A model generated the notes under the pieces. That model was not told where the DNA came from. It ran no database searches and was given only the letters and a program-made list of their open reading frames with translations. Source: Promethearchaeota archaeon (lineage in GTDB: Archaea > Asgardarchaeota > Lokiarchaeia > Sigynarchaeales > SOKP01). From it: DNA of 15,554 nucleotides. This document shows, piece after piece, positions 7,094 to 14,540 of this stretch (position 1 is the stretch's first letter; each line of letters opens with the position of its first letter). Position numbers and translations under genes: made by a program. The stretch is taken from contig JABXKC010000051.1 of the NCBI GenBank assembly GCA_013375495.1, forward strand, positions 1-15,554, read 5' to 3'.

Positions 7094-8095
7094 GTGAAAG
7101 GAAACATACTTGAAGTAAAAGATTTAAGTCTATTTTTTAAGGTCTTCGGTGGCACGCTTAGGGTGTTAGATGGAGTAAATTTTACGGTGGGACATAAAGA
7201 GAAGGTTGGATTAATTGGTGAGACGGGTAGTGGGAAGACCACTACAATGAAAGCAATAATGAAAATTCTTGGTATGACCACGGCAAGAATCTCTAAAGGT
7301 GAAATTTTATTTAAGGGAAGAGATATTCTAAAAATGAATAAGGCAGAGGTTCAAAAAATTAGAAGAAAAGAAATCTCTATGATTTTTCAAGATCCTACTG
7401 CTGCTCTTAATCCTTACTTTTCAATAGGTTCTCAAATTAAAAATATTATAAAATATTCGGGGGGGATGGGAAAAAAATTAACAAAAATGGAGATCAAAGC
7501 TCGTGGGATAGAAGCATTTAGGAAAGTTATGCTCCCGGATCCGGAAAGAACACTGGAATTTTATCCTATTCAGCTTTCTGGTGGTATGCGCCAAAGGGTT
7601 TGCATTGCAATGGCTTTCCTGAGTAACCTTAATTTACTTATCGCTGATGAGCCTGGAACATCACTTGATGTAACAATTAAAGATCAAGTTCTCCGCTTGT
7701 TGGAGGATTTAGTAGATGAAAAACATATATCAGTAATCTTAATTAGTCATGCTTTGGGAATGGTTAAGAATATCACCGATAGAACCTATGTAATGTATGC
7801 TGGTTCTATGGTAGAAGTAGCGAAGACTGCAGAATTATTTATTAACCCCTTACATCCATATAGCCAGGCTTTGATAGCCGTTGTTCCTAAACTTACCGGA
7901 AGAGGAATGTCACAGGGAATTCCAGGATATATTCCTGAATACCTAAATCCACCATCAGGGTGCCGGTTTCATCCGAGGTGTAATTATGTAATGCCAATAT
8001 GCAAAGTAAAAAAACCAACTTTTTTTAAAGTTAAGGAGACTCATCAAGTTGCGTGTTGGCTATTTAAAAACGGAAGGAGCCAAATTGATCAATAA
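7094..8095 (+). CDS. Peptide-type ABC transporter ATPase (DppD-like)
   Basis: This 333-residue cytoplasmic ATPase energises import. Walker A is G-E-T-G-S-G-K-T-T (42-50), the Q-loop Gln is 99, the signature is L-S-G-G-M-R-Q-R (161-168), Walker B is L-L-I-A-D-E (181-186) and the H-loop His is 219. The usual D-E-P-T-T-A-L-D reads D-E-P-G-T-S-L-D. The C-terminal oligopeptide-transporter extension starts at about P-L-H-P-Y (252-256). It contains Cys290, 296, 303 and 321, a spacing found in this family and linked in some members to an iron-sulphur cluster. A seven-G run (7459-7465) lies in frame in a short insertion. The start is GTG 7094 with GGGGAGGG upstream, 3 bp after the permease stop. Confidence 0.94.
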   Translation: MKGNILEVKDLSLFFKVFGGTLRVLDGVNFTVGHKEKVGLIGETGSGKTTTMKAIMKILGMTTARISKGEILFKGRDILKMNKAEVQKIRRKEISMIFQDPTAALNPYFSIGSQIKNIIKYSGGMGKKLTKMEIKARGIEAFRKVMLPDPERTLEFYPIQLSGGMRQRVCIAMAFLSNLNLLIADEPGTSLDVTIKDQVLRLLEDLVDEKHISVILISHALGMVKNITDRTYVMYAGSMVEVAKTAELFINPLHPYSQALIAVVPKLTGRGMSQGIPGYIPEYLNPPSGCRFHPRCNYVMPICKVKKPTFFKVKETHQVACWLFKNGRSQIDQ

Positions 8096-9047
8096 CAATA
8101 TATTAAACGTAAAAAATCTCAAGAAATATTTTGTTACTAAACAGGGAATTGTTAAAGCAGTAAACGATATTGATTTCTCAATTAAAGAAGGAGAGATATT
8201 TGGTCTGGTGGGTGAGTCTGGTTCAGGAAAAAGCACAGTGGCCTACACTATAGTTGGATTATTTAAACCTACTGAAGGAGAAATTTCTTATCGTAATCAA
8301 GATATTAGCAATGAAAGTAAAAAACGTTCCAAGGAATTAAAAAAGGAGATACAAATTGTTTTTCAAGATCCAGGTACTTCAATAAACCCCACGAGAAGCG
8401 TTTATCAGATACTTGAATTACCACTTAGAGTGCATACTATTGTTAATAATCACAAAGATAGAACCGACAAGGTTAAAGAACTTTTAAAAATGGTCGAGTT
8501 ACCAGAAAATTATATATATAAATATCCTCAGATGATTGGAGGAGGAGAAAGACAAATGATTTCAATTGCACGAGCTTTAGCAACAAATCCCTCCTTGGTC
8601 TTATTAGATGAACCTACGTCAGCCTTAGATGTGTCGATTCAAGCAAAAATTATTAGCATGTTAATTAAACTTCAAAAGGATTTTAATTTATCATATCTCT
8701 TTATTACTCATGATTTAAGCTTAATGCGGAATGTAGCGACATCAATTGCTATTATGTATCTTGGAAAAATTTGCGAAAGTACATCAAGTTCCGAATTTTT
8801 TAGAAATCCAATGCATCCCTATACACAAATGCTATTATCATCTATACCTGTTCTAACTGATGAGGAAGAAAAGCTTAAACCTAAAAAAGTGAAATCTAGA
8901 GGTGAGATTCCTAGTCCAGTAAATATTCCTCTTGGTTGTAGTTTTCATTCGAGGTGTCCTTATAAAATGAACATTTGCCTTAGCGAGGATCCAATTATGG
9001 TAGAAGTTAGTAAAGGGCATTTTGTCAGGTGTCACCTTCATAAATGA
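8085..9047 (+). CDS. Peptide-type ABC transporter ATPase (DppF-like)
   Basis: This is the second ATPase, 320 residues from the preferred start TTG 8085. AAGGAG at 8074-8079 lies 5 bases upstream, and the gene overlaps the end of the previous ATPase by 11 bp. An upstream TTG at 8049 would add 12 residues but lacks a ribosome-binding site. Walker A is G-E-S-G-S-G-K-S-T (43-51), the Q-loop Gln is 94, Walker B is L-V-L-L-D-E (171-176) and the H-loop His is 209. The ABC signature reads I-G-G-G-E (151-155): the normally near-invariant Ser of L-S-G-G-Q is Gly152, and the Arg of R-Q-R is Met158. The partner ATPase keeps an intact signature. The C-terminal Cys285, 291, 298 and 316 repeat the spacing seen in the partner. 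Confidence 0.93.
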   Translation: MINNNILNVKNLKKYFVTKQGIVKAVNDIDFSIKEGEIFGLVGESGSGKSTVAYTIVGLFKPTEGEISYRNQDISNESKKRSKELKKEIQIVFQDPGTSINPTRSVYQILELPLRVHTIVNNHKDRTDKVKELLKMVELPENYIYKYPQMIGGGERQMISIARALATNPSLVLLDEPTSALDVSIQAKIISMLIKLQKDFNLSYLFITHDLSLMRNVATSIAIMYLGKICESTSSSEFFRNPMHPYTQMLLSSIPVLTDEEEKLKPKKVKSRGEIPSPVNIPLGCSFHSRCPYKMNICLSEDPIMVEVSKGHFVRCHLHK

Positions 9048-9085
9048 ATATACAAGTTTTTTTACATTTTTTCTTTGTACTTAAA

Positions 9086-9163
9086 ATGGATTATCATAAC
9101 TTTTATGTAGATAATCAGCTAGTAATCGATAAAGGGGCCATAGTACCTTCAGCACTAAAATAG
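9086..9163 (+). pseudogene. 3' tail remnant of a NicX-like gene (first decayed unit)
   Basis: Starting 38 bp after the ATPase stop, one frame reads Y-V-D-N-Q-L-V-I-D-K-G-A-I-V-P-S-A-L-K and then TAG. This is the C-terminus of a NicX-like enzyme. It matches the end of the larger pseudogene at 9389-10409 (L-D-N-H-L-V-V-D-K...L-V-L-K), with about 75% base identity over 60 positions counted by eye. The rest of this copy is absent, so a deletion has brought its tail up against the transporter operon. Confidence 0.7.
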
Positions 9164-9267
9164 AAATGTAGGTCAACGTATGTTTCGTATGTAAAATAGG
9201 GTGCATTTGAATATGAAGCAATAAACATGTTGAGCACCAAGAAAGTTCTATATTTCTTGCAGGATTA
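9104..9267 (+). repeat. Diverged direct repeat, copy A
   Basis: The block consisting of a NicX-like gene tail, a short spacer and the head of a copy-1-like gene recurs at about 10350-10513 in the same order and orientation. It is therefore a relic of a tandem duplication of a two-gene unit. Confidence 0.6.
9179..9267 (+). pseudogene. 5' head remnant of an M29/NicX-like gene (first decayed unit)
   Basis: One frame reads Y-V-S-Y-V-K-stop-G-A-F-E-Y-E-A-I-N-M-L-S-T-K-K-V-L. It aligns with the start of the pseudogene at 10429 (D-S-Y-V-K-Y-I-E-F-A-Y-K-T-M-N-I-L) and, more distantly, with W-S-K-F-A-E-K-T-I-K of the intact copy at 299. The similarity fades after about 30 codons, so this copy is truncated. 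The following 120 bases (9268-9388) hold nothing I recognise apart from the AGGAGG of the next remnant. Confidence 0.5.
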
Positions 9268-9388
9268 AATTTCCTATTAGGCAAGGAATTAATAAATTAT
9301 AATTAAGTGAAATTAATTGCCTAATTTCCCATAAGAATCTATAGCTATTGATCTATTAAAAAATAAAATTATAGGAGGTTTTAGATCT

Positions 9389-10409
9389 ATAAATAGATTT
9401 CCATCTTCACACCTATTTACAGCGGAACTCGTTCCACTATTTAAGAGACAGCTTGAATTGTAAGGGTTAAAGAAGAAACAATATTACTATTTAACGACAC
9501 CGAGTTTAATGAATAGTATTCAGCCGCATGTCTTGCTGTAGTAAAGGAGTTGAATGCTGAAATATATTTGATGACTTTCCCTACGGGTAGGAAAACACTT
9601 AGATTTAAAGTAATATTGATGCCTGGAGATCGGTTGACATGATTATAGGTATACTACATCTGTTGCATGGTTTTATTCTAACGCTAACAGTGAAGCTTTA
9701 GCAGCAGGAGCCTGGACATTAATTATAGAAGATCCACTAGAAGTATTACGCAGGATGTTCCCTTTGCGGAGAAGCTAAACAAAGGATTATTAATGGATCC
9801 GATTTATTAAATGAGGGAAAAACTTTAAAGATAATATCTGATGTGGAGACTGACTTAACAATGAACAAAGAGGATAGACCTGGAATATCACAGTATGGTA
9901 TATCTAACATAAAAGGCAGATGAGATCATTGGCCATCGGGGCTTGTTGTATGTGCACCTGTAGAGGACACTGCTGAAGGTACTATGATAATAGCTACAGG
10001 GGATATAATATTAATTAGCAGATATGTACAATCACCAATAAAACTTACTGTCAGAAGGGCAATATTGTAAAATTTAAGGAAGGATTAAATGCAAAATTAT
10101 TGCATGATTATTGTGAAGCTTTAAAAGAAAAGAATGCCTATCAGGTATCCCATATTAGGATGGGGGATGGACCACAGGACACAATGTAATTCTACATGAC
10201 CTAAATTTTGGGAATGGGATGGATTAATGGATACCGGATCATACTATTGCAATATACAGATAGTTTTAGGCAGTAACTTAACTTCTTGCTTGAGGGGCAA
10301 AAATGTATGAAAATTCCATATAGATATTCCTTGCAGAAATCATAGTCTTTGTTTAGATAATCATCTAGTAGTTGATAAAGAGATCATAATACCACTAGTA
10401 TTAAAATAA
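9389..10409 (+). pseudogene. NicX-like (2,5-dihydroxypyridine dioxygenase family) gene, inactivated
   Basis: Across several frames this region spells a near full-length NicX-type protein. A perfect AGGAGG (9373-9378) is followed by ATA 9389 where ATG is expected. Then come N-R-F-P-S-S-H-L-F-T-A-E-L-V-P-L-F-K-R-Q, T-I-L-L-F-N-D-T-E, G-K-T-L-K-I-I-S-D-V-E-T-D-L-T-M and S-G-L-V-V-C-A-P-V-E-D-T-A-E-G-T-M. The end has Y-Q-V-S-H-I (first metal His), F-H-I-D-I-P-C-R-N-H-S (the His-x-Asp metal pair) and L-D-N-H-L-V-V-D-K before TAA 10407. The first stop is at 9461, and many stops and frame changes follow. NicX cleaves 2,5-dihydroxypyridine in nicotinate breakdown, but relatives are often only annotated as aminopeptidases. 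This copy resembles the NicX branch more than the three intact genes do. Confidence 0.85.
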
Positions 10410-10513
10410 AAAATAGAAGTTAAATTATGATTCATATGTAAAATACATTGAATTTGCATATAAAACTATGAATATATTGGCGATAATAGAGAATGAGAAA
10501 GTGTAATTATACT
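10350..10513 (+). repeat. Diverged direct repeat, copy B
   Basis: This is the second copy of the tail-spacer-head block described at 9104-9267. Conservation is best in the coding parts (GATAAT, CTAGTA, GATAAA and TATGTAAAATA blocks) and poorer in the spacer. Confidence 0.6.
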
Positions 10514-11435
10514 TGTGGATAAAAGTACCAATGTGGATTCGACACAAGCTTGTCTAATTGCTGGCTTAAATGTTACAAAAAAACTGTCAGCCTCTGGCAA
10601 TAAGAAAATGCAACATCTCGAAAAATAGGAATTTAATCAAAGCATACATAAGGATTTGGTAAATGTAGATGAAATAATTAGCTTACGTGATACCATGTTT
10701 ACGCAGACCAATACATGTAGGGAGGCCTCTGAAAGAGGAACGAGAATATTATCTACAGTTGCTATAGAAATTGAGGAATATATTATTAAAATGGTGTTGT
10801 AGTAAGCGTAGATTATAAAGTAATGGCCAAAATGGTAATGTAATCTACAATTTATGGAGAAAAATAAAAATTTGCAGAACAACATCAACAATCATGACCG
10901 ATATATTTTTTTGTTTTAGGGATAGGCTTATTATACGGGGGATTGTATATTCACGTAACCTGGTAAAATTGATTTTTTCCCTGGTGTACAAGTCAGCATA
11001 GCACCTTTGGGAGAGACAATAAACGGCAGAATTGTTGTAGATGGAAGTATATTTCCAAGAGGTATTGTTTTATCTACAGTAAAACTATCATTAGAGAAAG
11101 GAGTAATTATGCAAATAGAGGATGGCTCTAATATCAATGCGTGGGGTAATTGACCAGAATGATTATCTGGTCCCATCATATATCATTTGTGTCATTTTAG
11201 CACTTGATCAGATCTTAGAGCTAAAATGAGTGGAAACATGTTTGAAGATAAAAGAATTGTAGCAAGTGTTATATTTGGATTTGGTAATCAGGATAAATCA
11301 TTTAAGGGAAAAATTTGAACTTCTAGACATCATGTTGGTGTTGTACTTACATTGCCTTGAATTTATCTTGATGCTACGCTCATTGTGGGGGATAATAAAT
11401 TAAGTGAAAAACTTGGGTTAAAACAATTAATGTAA
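10429..11435 (+). pseudogene. M29/NicX-like gene related to copy 1, inactivated
   Basis: The region begins 19 bp after the previous remnant and lies directly upstream of the intact gene at 11467. It aligns throughout with the gene at 299. It reads Y-I-E-F-A-Y-K-T-M, I-L-V-D-K-S-T-N-V-D-S-T-Q-A-C-L-I-A-G-L, R-G-T-R-I-L-S-T and I-E-E-Y-I-I-K. Then follow F-F-P-G-V-Q-V-S-I-A-P-L-G-E-T-I-N-G-R-I-V-V-D-G, E-K-G-V-I-M-Q-I-E-D-G, F-G-F-G, R-H-H-V-G-V-V-L and the tail L-S-E-K-L-G-L-K-Q-L-M with TAA at 11433. Interruptions include TAA 10504, TAG 10800 and a stop after A-W-G-N near 11152, plus frame changes. The longest open stretch, about 10970-11150, covers the core strand region. The H-x-E/D metal pair is also lost (H-V-G). 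Confidence 0.85.
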
Positions 11436-11466
11436 ATATTATGAATAAAATATTGGAGGCATAACC

Positions 11467-12546
11467 ATGAATGAAAAGGAATTTTATTTCGAAAAGATAG
11501 ATATTATTAATTATTTGAACACAATAAAAGAATATGAATTGATAAAGCAACTTGATAAAGTTGCAGATATTGCTATTAAGAGATGTGCAAAAGTAAAATC
11601 TGGTGAGAAAGTATTGATACTTGGAGATACAGGAAGCGATGAAAGAGTAATGGATCTCTTCCAATATAAATGCAGAAAAGTTGGTGCCGAAGCGTTAAAA
11701 ATGAGTTTTCATTTTGTAGAGTCAGTCCTGCAAATACCTGAAAGAGTATCTCATGCTATGTGGGAATGTGATGTTTTATTTCCTTTTACAAAAAGCCAGA
11801 TATTGTATTCTGATGCCATAGCAGGGACATTAAAAAAGGGGAGAATACTTTATATGGCAGATTTGGAAACCCATAATATGTTAAGACCGGTGGTACTAGA
11901 AGCAGATTTTGAAGAAATGAGTCAGATTGGCCCAGTAATTAAATTAATTATACAAAATGCCAAAAAATTGCAAGTTAAAACAAAAGCGGGGACTGATGCA
12001 CTTATGTATATGGATTCAAACAGACCGGTAAGATATACAGACAGTGTTACTGATAAAGTAGGAGAACTTGATTATCTTCCTGGTGGTGCTTGGGCTGCAG
12101 CTCCAATTGAAGAATCTGTTAATGGTACTTTTGTAGTCGATGCTTCTTTATATCCCGTTGGTTTATTGGATGAGCCTGTAACATTTACATATGAAAATGG
12201 ATGGATTAAGAATATAGAAGGTGGAAAACAAGCAAAAAAAATGAAGGATTGGCTTAAATATAGGCAAGAAATTAATAATGGTGATAAGATGCATTATTTC
12301 TTCTCTCACATAGGTGGTGGATTAAATAAAAAGGCTTCTGCTACTGGAAATCTGATGGAAGACGAAAGAATATGGAATGCATTTTGTATTTCAGGTGGAG
12401 ATAATCAGATGACATTTAAAGGGAAAAATAATGCACATTCTCACTGGGATGGTATGTGTCTGGATTGCACGTTAATTGTTGATGGTGTTCAAGTAATTGA
12501 GGATGGCAAATTTGTGCACCCGCAATTAGCTAAATTTGAAAAATAA
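11467..12546 (+). CDS. M29/NicX-like metalloenzyme, copy 3
   Basis: The 359-residue product is the third intact member of the M29/NicX-like family in the window. It has an extra N-terminal arm of about 25 residues before the usual start of the fold. Landmarks are V-K-S-G-E-K-V-L-I-L-G-D-T-G-S, K-A-G-T-D-A-L, Y-L-P-G-G-A-W-A-A-A-P-I-E-E-S-V-N-G, N-I-E-G-G and E-D-E-R-I-W-N-A-F. Putative metal ligands are H281, E300 and H326-x-D328 in S-H-W-D-G-M-C-L-D, with the same H-to-E spacing of 19 as in the other two copies. ATG 11467 follows TTGGAGG. The gene lies at the end of a series of decayed relatives and upstream of a stem-loop, so it probably forms its own unit or the end of one. The reaction is unknown. 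Confidence 0.85.
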   Translation: MNEKEFYFEKIDIINYLNTIKEYELIKQLDKVADIAIKRCAKVKSGEKVLILGDTGSDERVMDLFQYKCRKVGAEALKMSFHFVESVLQIPERVSHAMWECDVLFPFTKSQILYSDAIAGTLKKGRILYMADLETHNMLRPVVLEADFEEMSQIGPVIKLIIQNAKKLQVKTKAGTDALMYMDSNRPVRYTDSVTDKVGELDYLPGGAWAAAPIEESVNGTFVVDASLYPVGLLDEPVTFTYENGWIKNIEGGKQAKKMKDWLKYRQEINNGDKMHYFFSHIGGGLNKKASATGNLMEDERIWNAFCISGGDNQMTFKGKNNAHSHWDGMCLDCTLIVDGVQVIEDGKFVHPQLAKFEK

Positions 12547-12554
12547 CTGAGATA

Positions 12555-12610
12555 ATGATGTGTACAATTTCGATAAATAGTAAATTATTTACCAAAATTG
12601 TACACATTAT
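12555..12610 (+). terminator. Stem-loop after copy 3, possible terminator
   Basis: The arms 12558-12570 and 12595-12607 (ATGTGTACAATTT with AAATTGTACACAT) are perfectly complementary over 13 bp. The stem extends to 16 bp with one G-U pair, and the AT-rich loop has 24 bases. A broken T-rich stretch (ATTATTTTTAT) follows about 12 bases later. It sits between the stop of the M29/NicX-like gene and the start of the dipeptidase gene, where termination or mRNA-end protection is plausible. The TGTACA at its core also makes a DNA-level operator possible. Confidence 0.45.
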
Positions 12611-12666
12611 GAAACTAGTATTATTTTTATAAGAAGGGTTAGAAGGAAGATTTAGGAAGGTTACTT

Positions 12667-14064
12667 ATGGATTTTCGTAAGAGGATAGATGATTATAGGA
12701 ATGAAATAATACAAGCCATACAAGATTTTGTAAAAATAAAAAGTGTTCAAGAAGCTTCTGAAGAGGGTAAGCCTTTTGGGAAAGGACCTTATGACGCTCT
12801 TATGTATGCTTTGAATATAGGAAGAAAGTTAGGGTTTAAAGCTGAGAATTTTGATGGTTATGCAGGGCATGTTGAATATGGTGAAGGTAATAAAATAATT
12901 GGTATATTGGTACATGTAGACGTTGTACCAGAAGGGGATGGATGGACATTTCCTCCCTTTGGTGGAGAAATTCATAATGCAAAAATATACGGTAGAGGTT
13001 CCTATGATGATAAGGGAGCATGTATTGCAGCTCTTTATGCACTCAAAGCCATTAAAGATTCAGGATTAACTTTGGATAAGAAAGTAAGAATAATATTTGG
13101 AGCCAATGAAGAGACCGGTATGACAGATATACCCTATTATTTAAGTAAAAACAGAGAGCCTGATATGGCATTTTCACCGGATTCTCCTTTTCCAGTTGTA
13201 TATGGCGAGAAAGGTATATTGGATTTGATTTTAAGTAAAAAAATTAATAATAACTATGGAAAATTTTCTGTAAAGAGCATACTGGGCGGGGATATGCCTA
13301 AGAAGGTTCCTGATTTTTGCAATGTCATAATGAACTTGCCTAAAGAGGACAAACATGATTTAAAGAGTATAGCTACTCGATATATTGAGAAAAAAAGAGC
13401 AAAGGTAGAGTTAATAGAAAAAGGAAATAAGATATTTATAAAATATACGGGCAAATCAGCTTCGGCAATTTCACCGGAAAATAGTGATAATGCCATATCA
13501 GGCATGATGGAGTTTTTAGAGTGTTTATGTCTGCCTGATAGCGATTTTAAAGATTTTATACAATTTTATAATGAAAGGATAGGGTATACAATCTATGGTG
13601 AAAGAATGGGATGTGCCTTTCAGGATGACATATCAACTCCATTGTCCTTTTGCCCTACAATCATCAATTATGACGGAGAAACAGTGAAAATGCATGTTCA
13701 CATTAGGTATCCCATAAAAACAAAATTTGAGGAATTAATGGCAAAAATTAAAAATACCCTTTTTGCTTATTCTATAGAAATAAAGGTTGAAAGGCATTCA
13801 AAACCTCACTATGTATCTAAGCATAGCTTTCTGACAAGCACTCTCATGAATATATACAGGGAAGAGACCGGTGATTATAATAGTAAGGAGATAACAATGG
13901 CCGGGGGTACATATGCCAGAATATTAAAAAATGCAGTAGCGTTTGGTCCTCTTTTCCCTAATGAAAAACAGGTTGCCCATGAGGTCGATGAATACTTATG
14001 TATTGACAGCATAATTAAGGCTACTAAAATATACGCAAGAGCCATATATGAATTGGCAAAGTGA
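12667..14064 (+). CDS. M20-family dipeptidase (PepV-like)
   Basis: The 465-residue protein matches the length and motif order of bacterial PepV/Sapep dinuclear-zinc dipeptidases, which split dipeptides in the cytoplasm. Predicted metal ligands and catalytic residues are H83 in V-H-V-D-V-V-P-E-G-D-G-W (Asp85 supporting), D115 in G-R-G-S-Y-D-D-K-G, E148 (general base) and E149 in N-E-E-T-G, D172 in S-P-D-S-P-F-P-V, and H438 in A-H-E-V-D-E. The middle part, about 180-390, is the family's long lid and dimer-like domain. No signal peptide is present. ATG 12667 follows AGGAAGG. It lies downstream of the peptide importer and M29/NicX-like genes in the same direction, consistent with final cleavage of imported peptides or amidated amino acids. 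All catalytic residues are present, so I regard it as active. Confidence 0.93.
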   Translation: MDFRKRIDDYRNEIIQAIQDFVKIKSVQEASEEGKPFGKGPYDALMYALNIGRKLGFKAENFDGYAGHVEYGEGNKIIGILVHVDVVPEGDGWTFPPFGGEIHNAKIYGRGSYDDKGACIAALYALKAIKDSGLTLDKKVRIIFGANEETGMTDIPYYLSKNREPDMAFSPDSPFPVVYGEKGILDLILSKKINNNYGKFSVKSILGGDMPKKVPDFCNVIMNLPKEDKHDLKSIATRYIEKKRAKVELIEKGNKIFIKYTGKSASAISPENSDNAISGMMEFLECLCLPDSDFKDFIQFYNERIGYTIYGERMGCAFQDDISTPLSFCPTIINYDGETVKMHVHIRYPIKTKFEELMAKIKNTLFAYSIEIKVERHSKPHYVSKHSFLTSTLMNIYREETGDYNSKEITMAGGTYARILKNAVAFGPLFPNEKQVAHEVDEYLCIDSIIKATKIYARAIYELAK

Positions 14065-14126
14065 GTTCAATTCTTAAAAAAGAAGGTAATATTTAAATAA
14101 CGCAAATAAAGATATATTTGTTATTG

Positions 14127-14489
14127 AATAACATTGGGGTAAACTTAAAAATGTAAGATGTTCTCCAGGTTGTTATGGATGGGCGTCTCGATTTATAAAA
14201 AAATATACAGGCAAGGGTAAGAATCTTACTCTTGAGGAGGGAATAGCTAAAATTACCGGTTTTCCTTCTAGAAGGTTGGGATTAAAAAGAAGAGGTTTAA
14301 TTAAAAATGGGTTTAAAGCAGATAATTGTTTTTTCACTTGAAGGTCTAAACGATAAATCTAACTTTCTTGAGCCGGGAATTTACTCAGATGGATTGACGT
14401 ATGTATTAGTAAATGGAGAAATTATAATAAATAATTTTAAGGGTACTAAAAAATTCCTCAAAGTCAAACAAAGAATCTTGTTTTCTTGA
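14127..14489 (+). pseudogene. 3' remnant of a D-aminoacylase-type amidohydrolase
   Basis: Two frames together spell the C-terminal end of an N-acyl-D-amino-acid deacylase/D-aminoacylase-like amidohydrolase. The first reads S-P-G-C-Y-G-W, L-T-L-E-E-G-I-A-K-I-T-G-F-P-S-R-R-L-G-L, R-R-G-L-I-K-N-G-F-K-A-D. After a frame change near 14320 comes I-I-V-F-S-L-E-G-L-N-D-K-S-N-F, G-I-Y-S-D-G-L-T-Y-V-L-V-N-G-E-I-I-I and a stop at 14487. These correspond to the family's closing K-x-T-s-x-P-A-x-x-x-G-L, R-G-x-I-x-x-G-x-x-A-D-I-V-V-F and Y-V-x-V-N-G segments. The catalytic metal-binding barrel, some 350 residues upstream, is missing. The 60-codon open frame at 14307-14489 is only the second piece, not an independent gene. 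Confidence 0.8.
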
Positions 14490-14540
14490 TACCTAAAACT
14501 TTCTATAAATCTTTTTTTCTACCTCTTTTTTTAAATATCG

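Noticed and set aside
7459..7465. G7 tract in the DppD-like gene as a phase-variation switch
   Set aside because: The frame is intact and the tract is short. A single seven-base run is not enough evidence without length variants among reads.
8049..8084. TTG 8049 as start of the DppF-like ATPase gene
   Set aside because: No ribosome-binding site precedes it. TTG 8085 has AAGGAG 5 bases upstream and gives the usual N-terminus.
1364..11435. Recoding or an alternative genetic code as explanation for the in-frame stops
   Set aside because: The damaged genes also carry frame changes and a lost start codon, all three stop codons are involved, and nine neighbouring genes read normally with standard stops.
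10637..11664. Minus-strand open frames across the pseudogene region (10637-10891, 10931-11179, 11380-11664)
   Set aside because: Each overlaps + strand remnants or the intact copy 3 gene with clear family motifs. The minus-strand translations look like low-complexity antisense sequence.
14096..14125. Terminator hairpin after the dipeptidase gene
   Set aside because: The stem is 6 plus 5 AT-rich pairs with a 2-base bulge and no following T tract, which is too weak to call.
14307..14489. Independent 60-aa gene
   Set aside because: Its sequence is the last part of an amidohydrolase whose preceding segment lies just upstream in another frame. It is a piece of a pseudogene.
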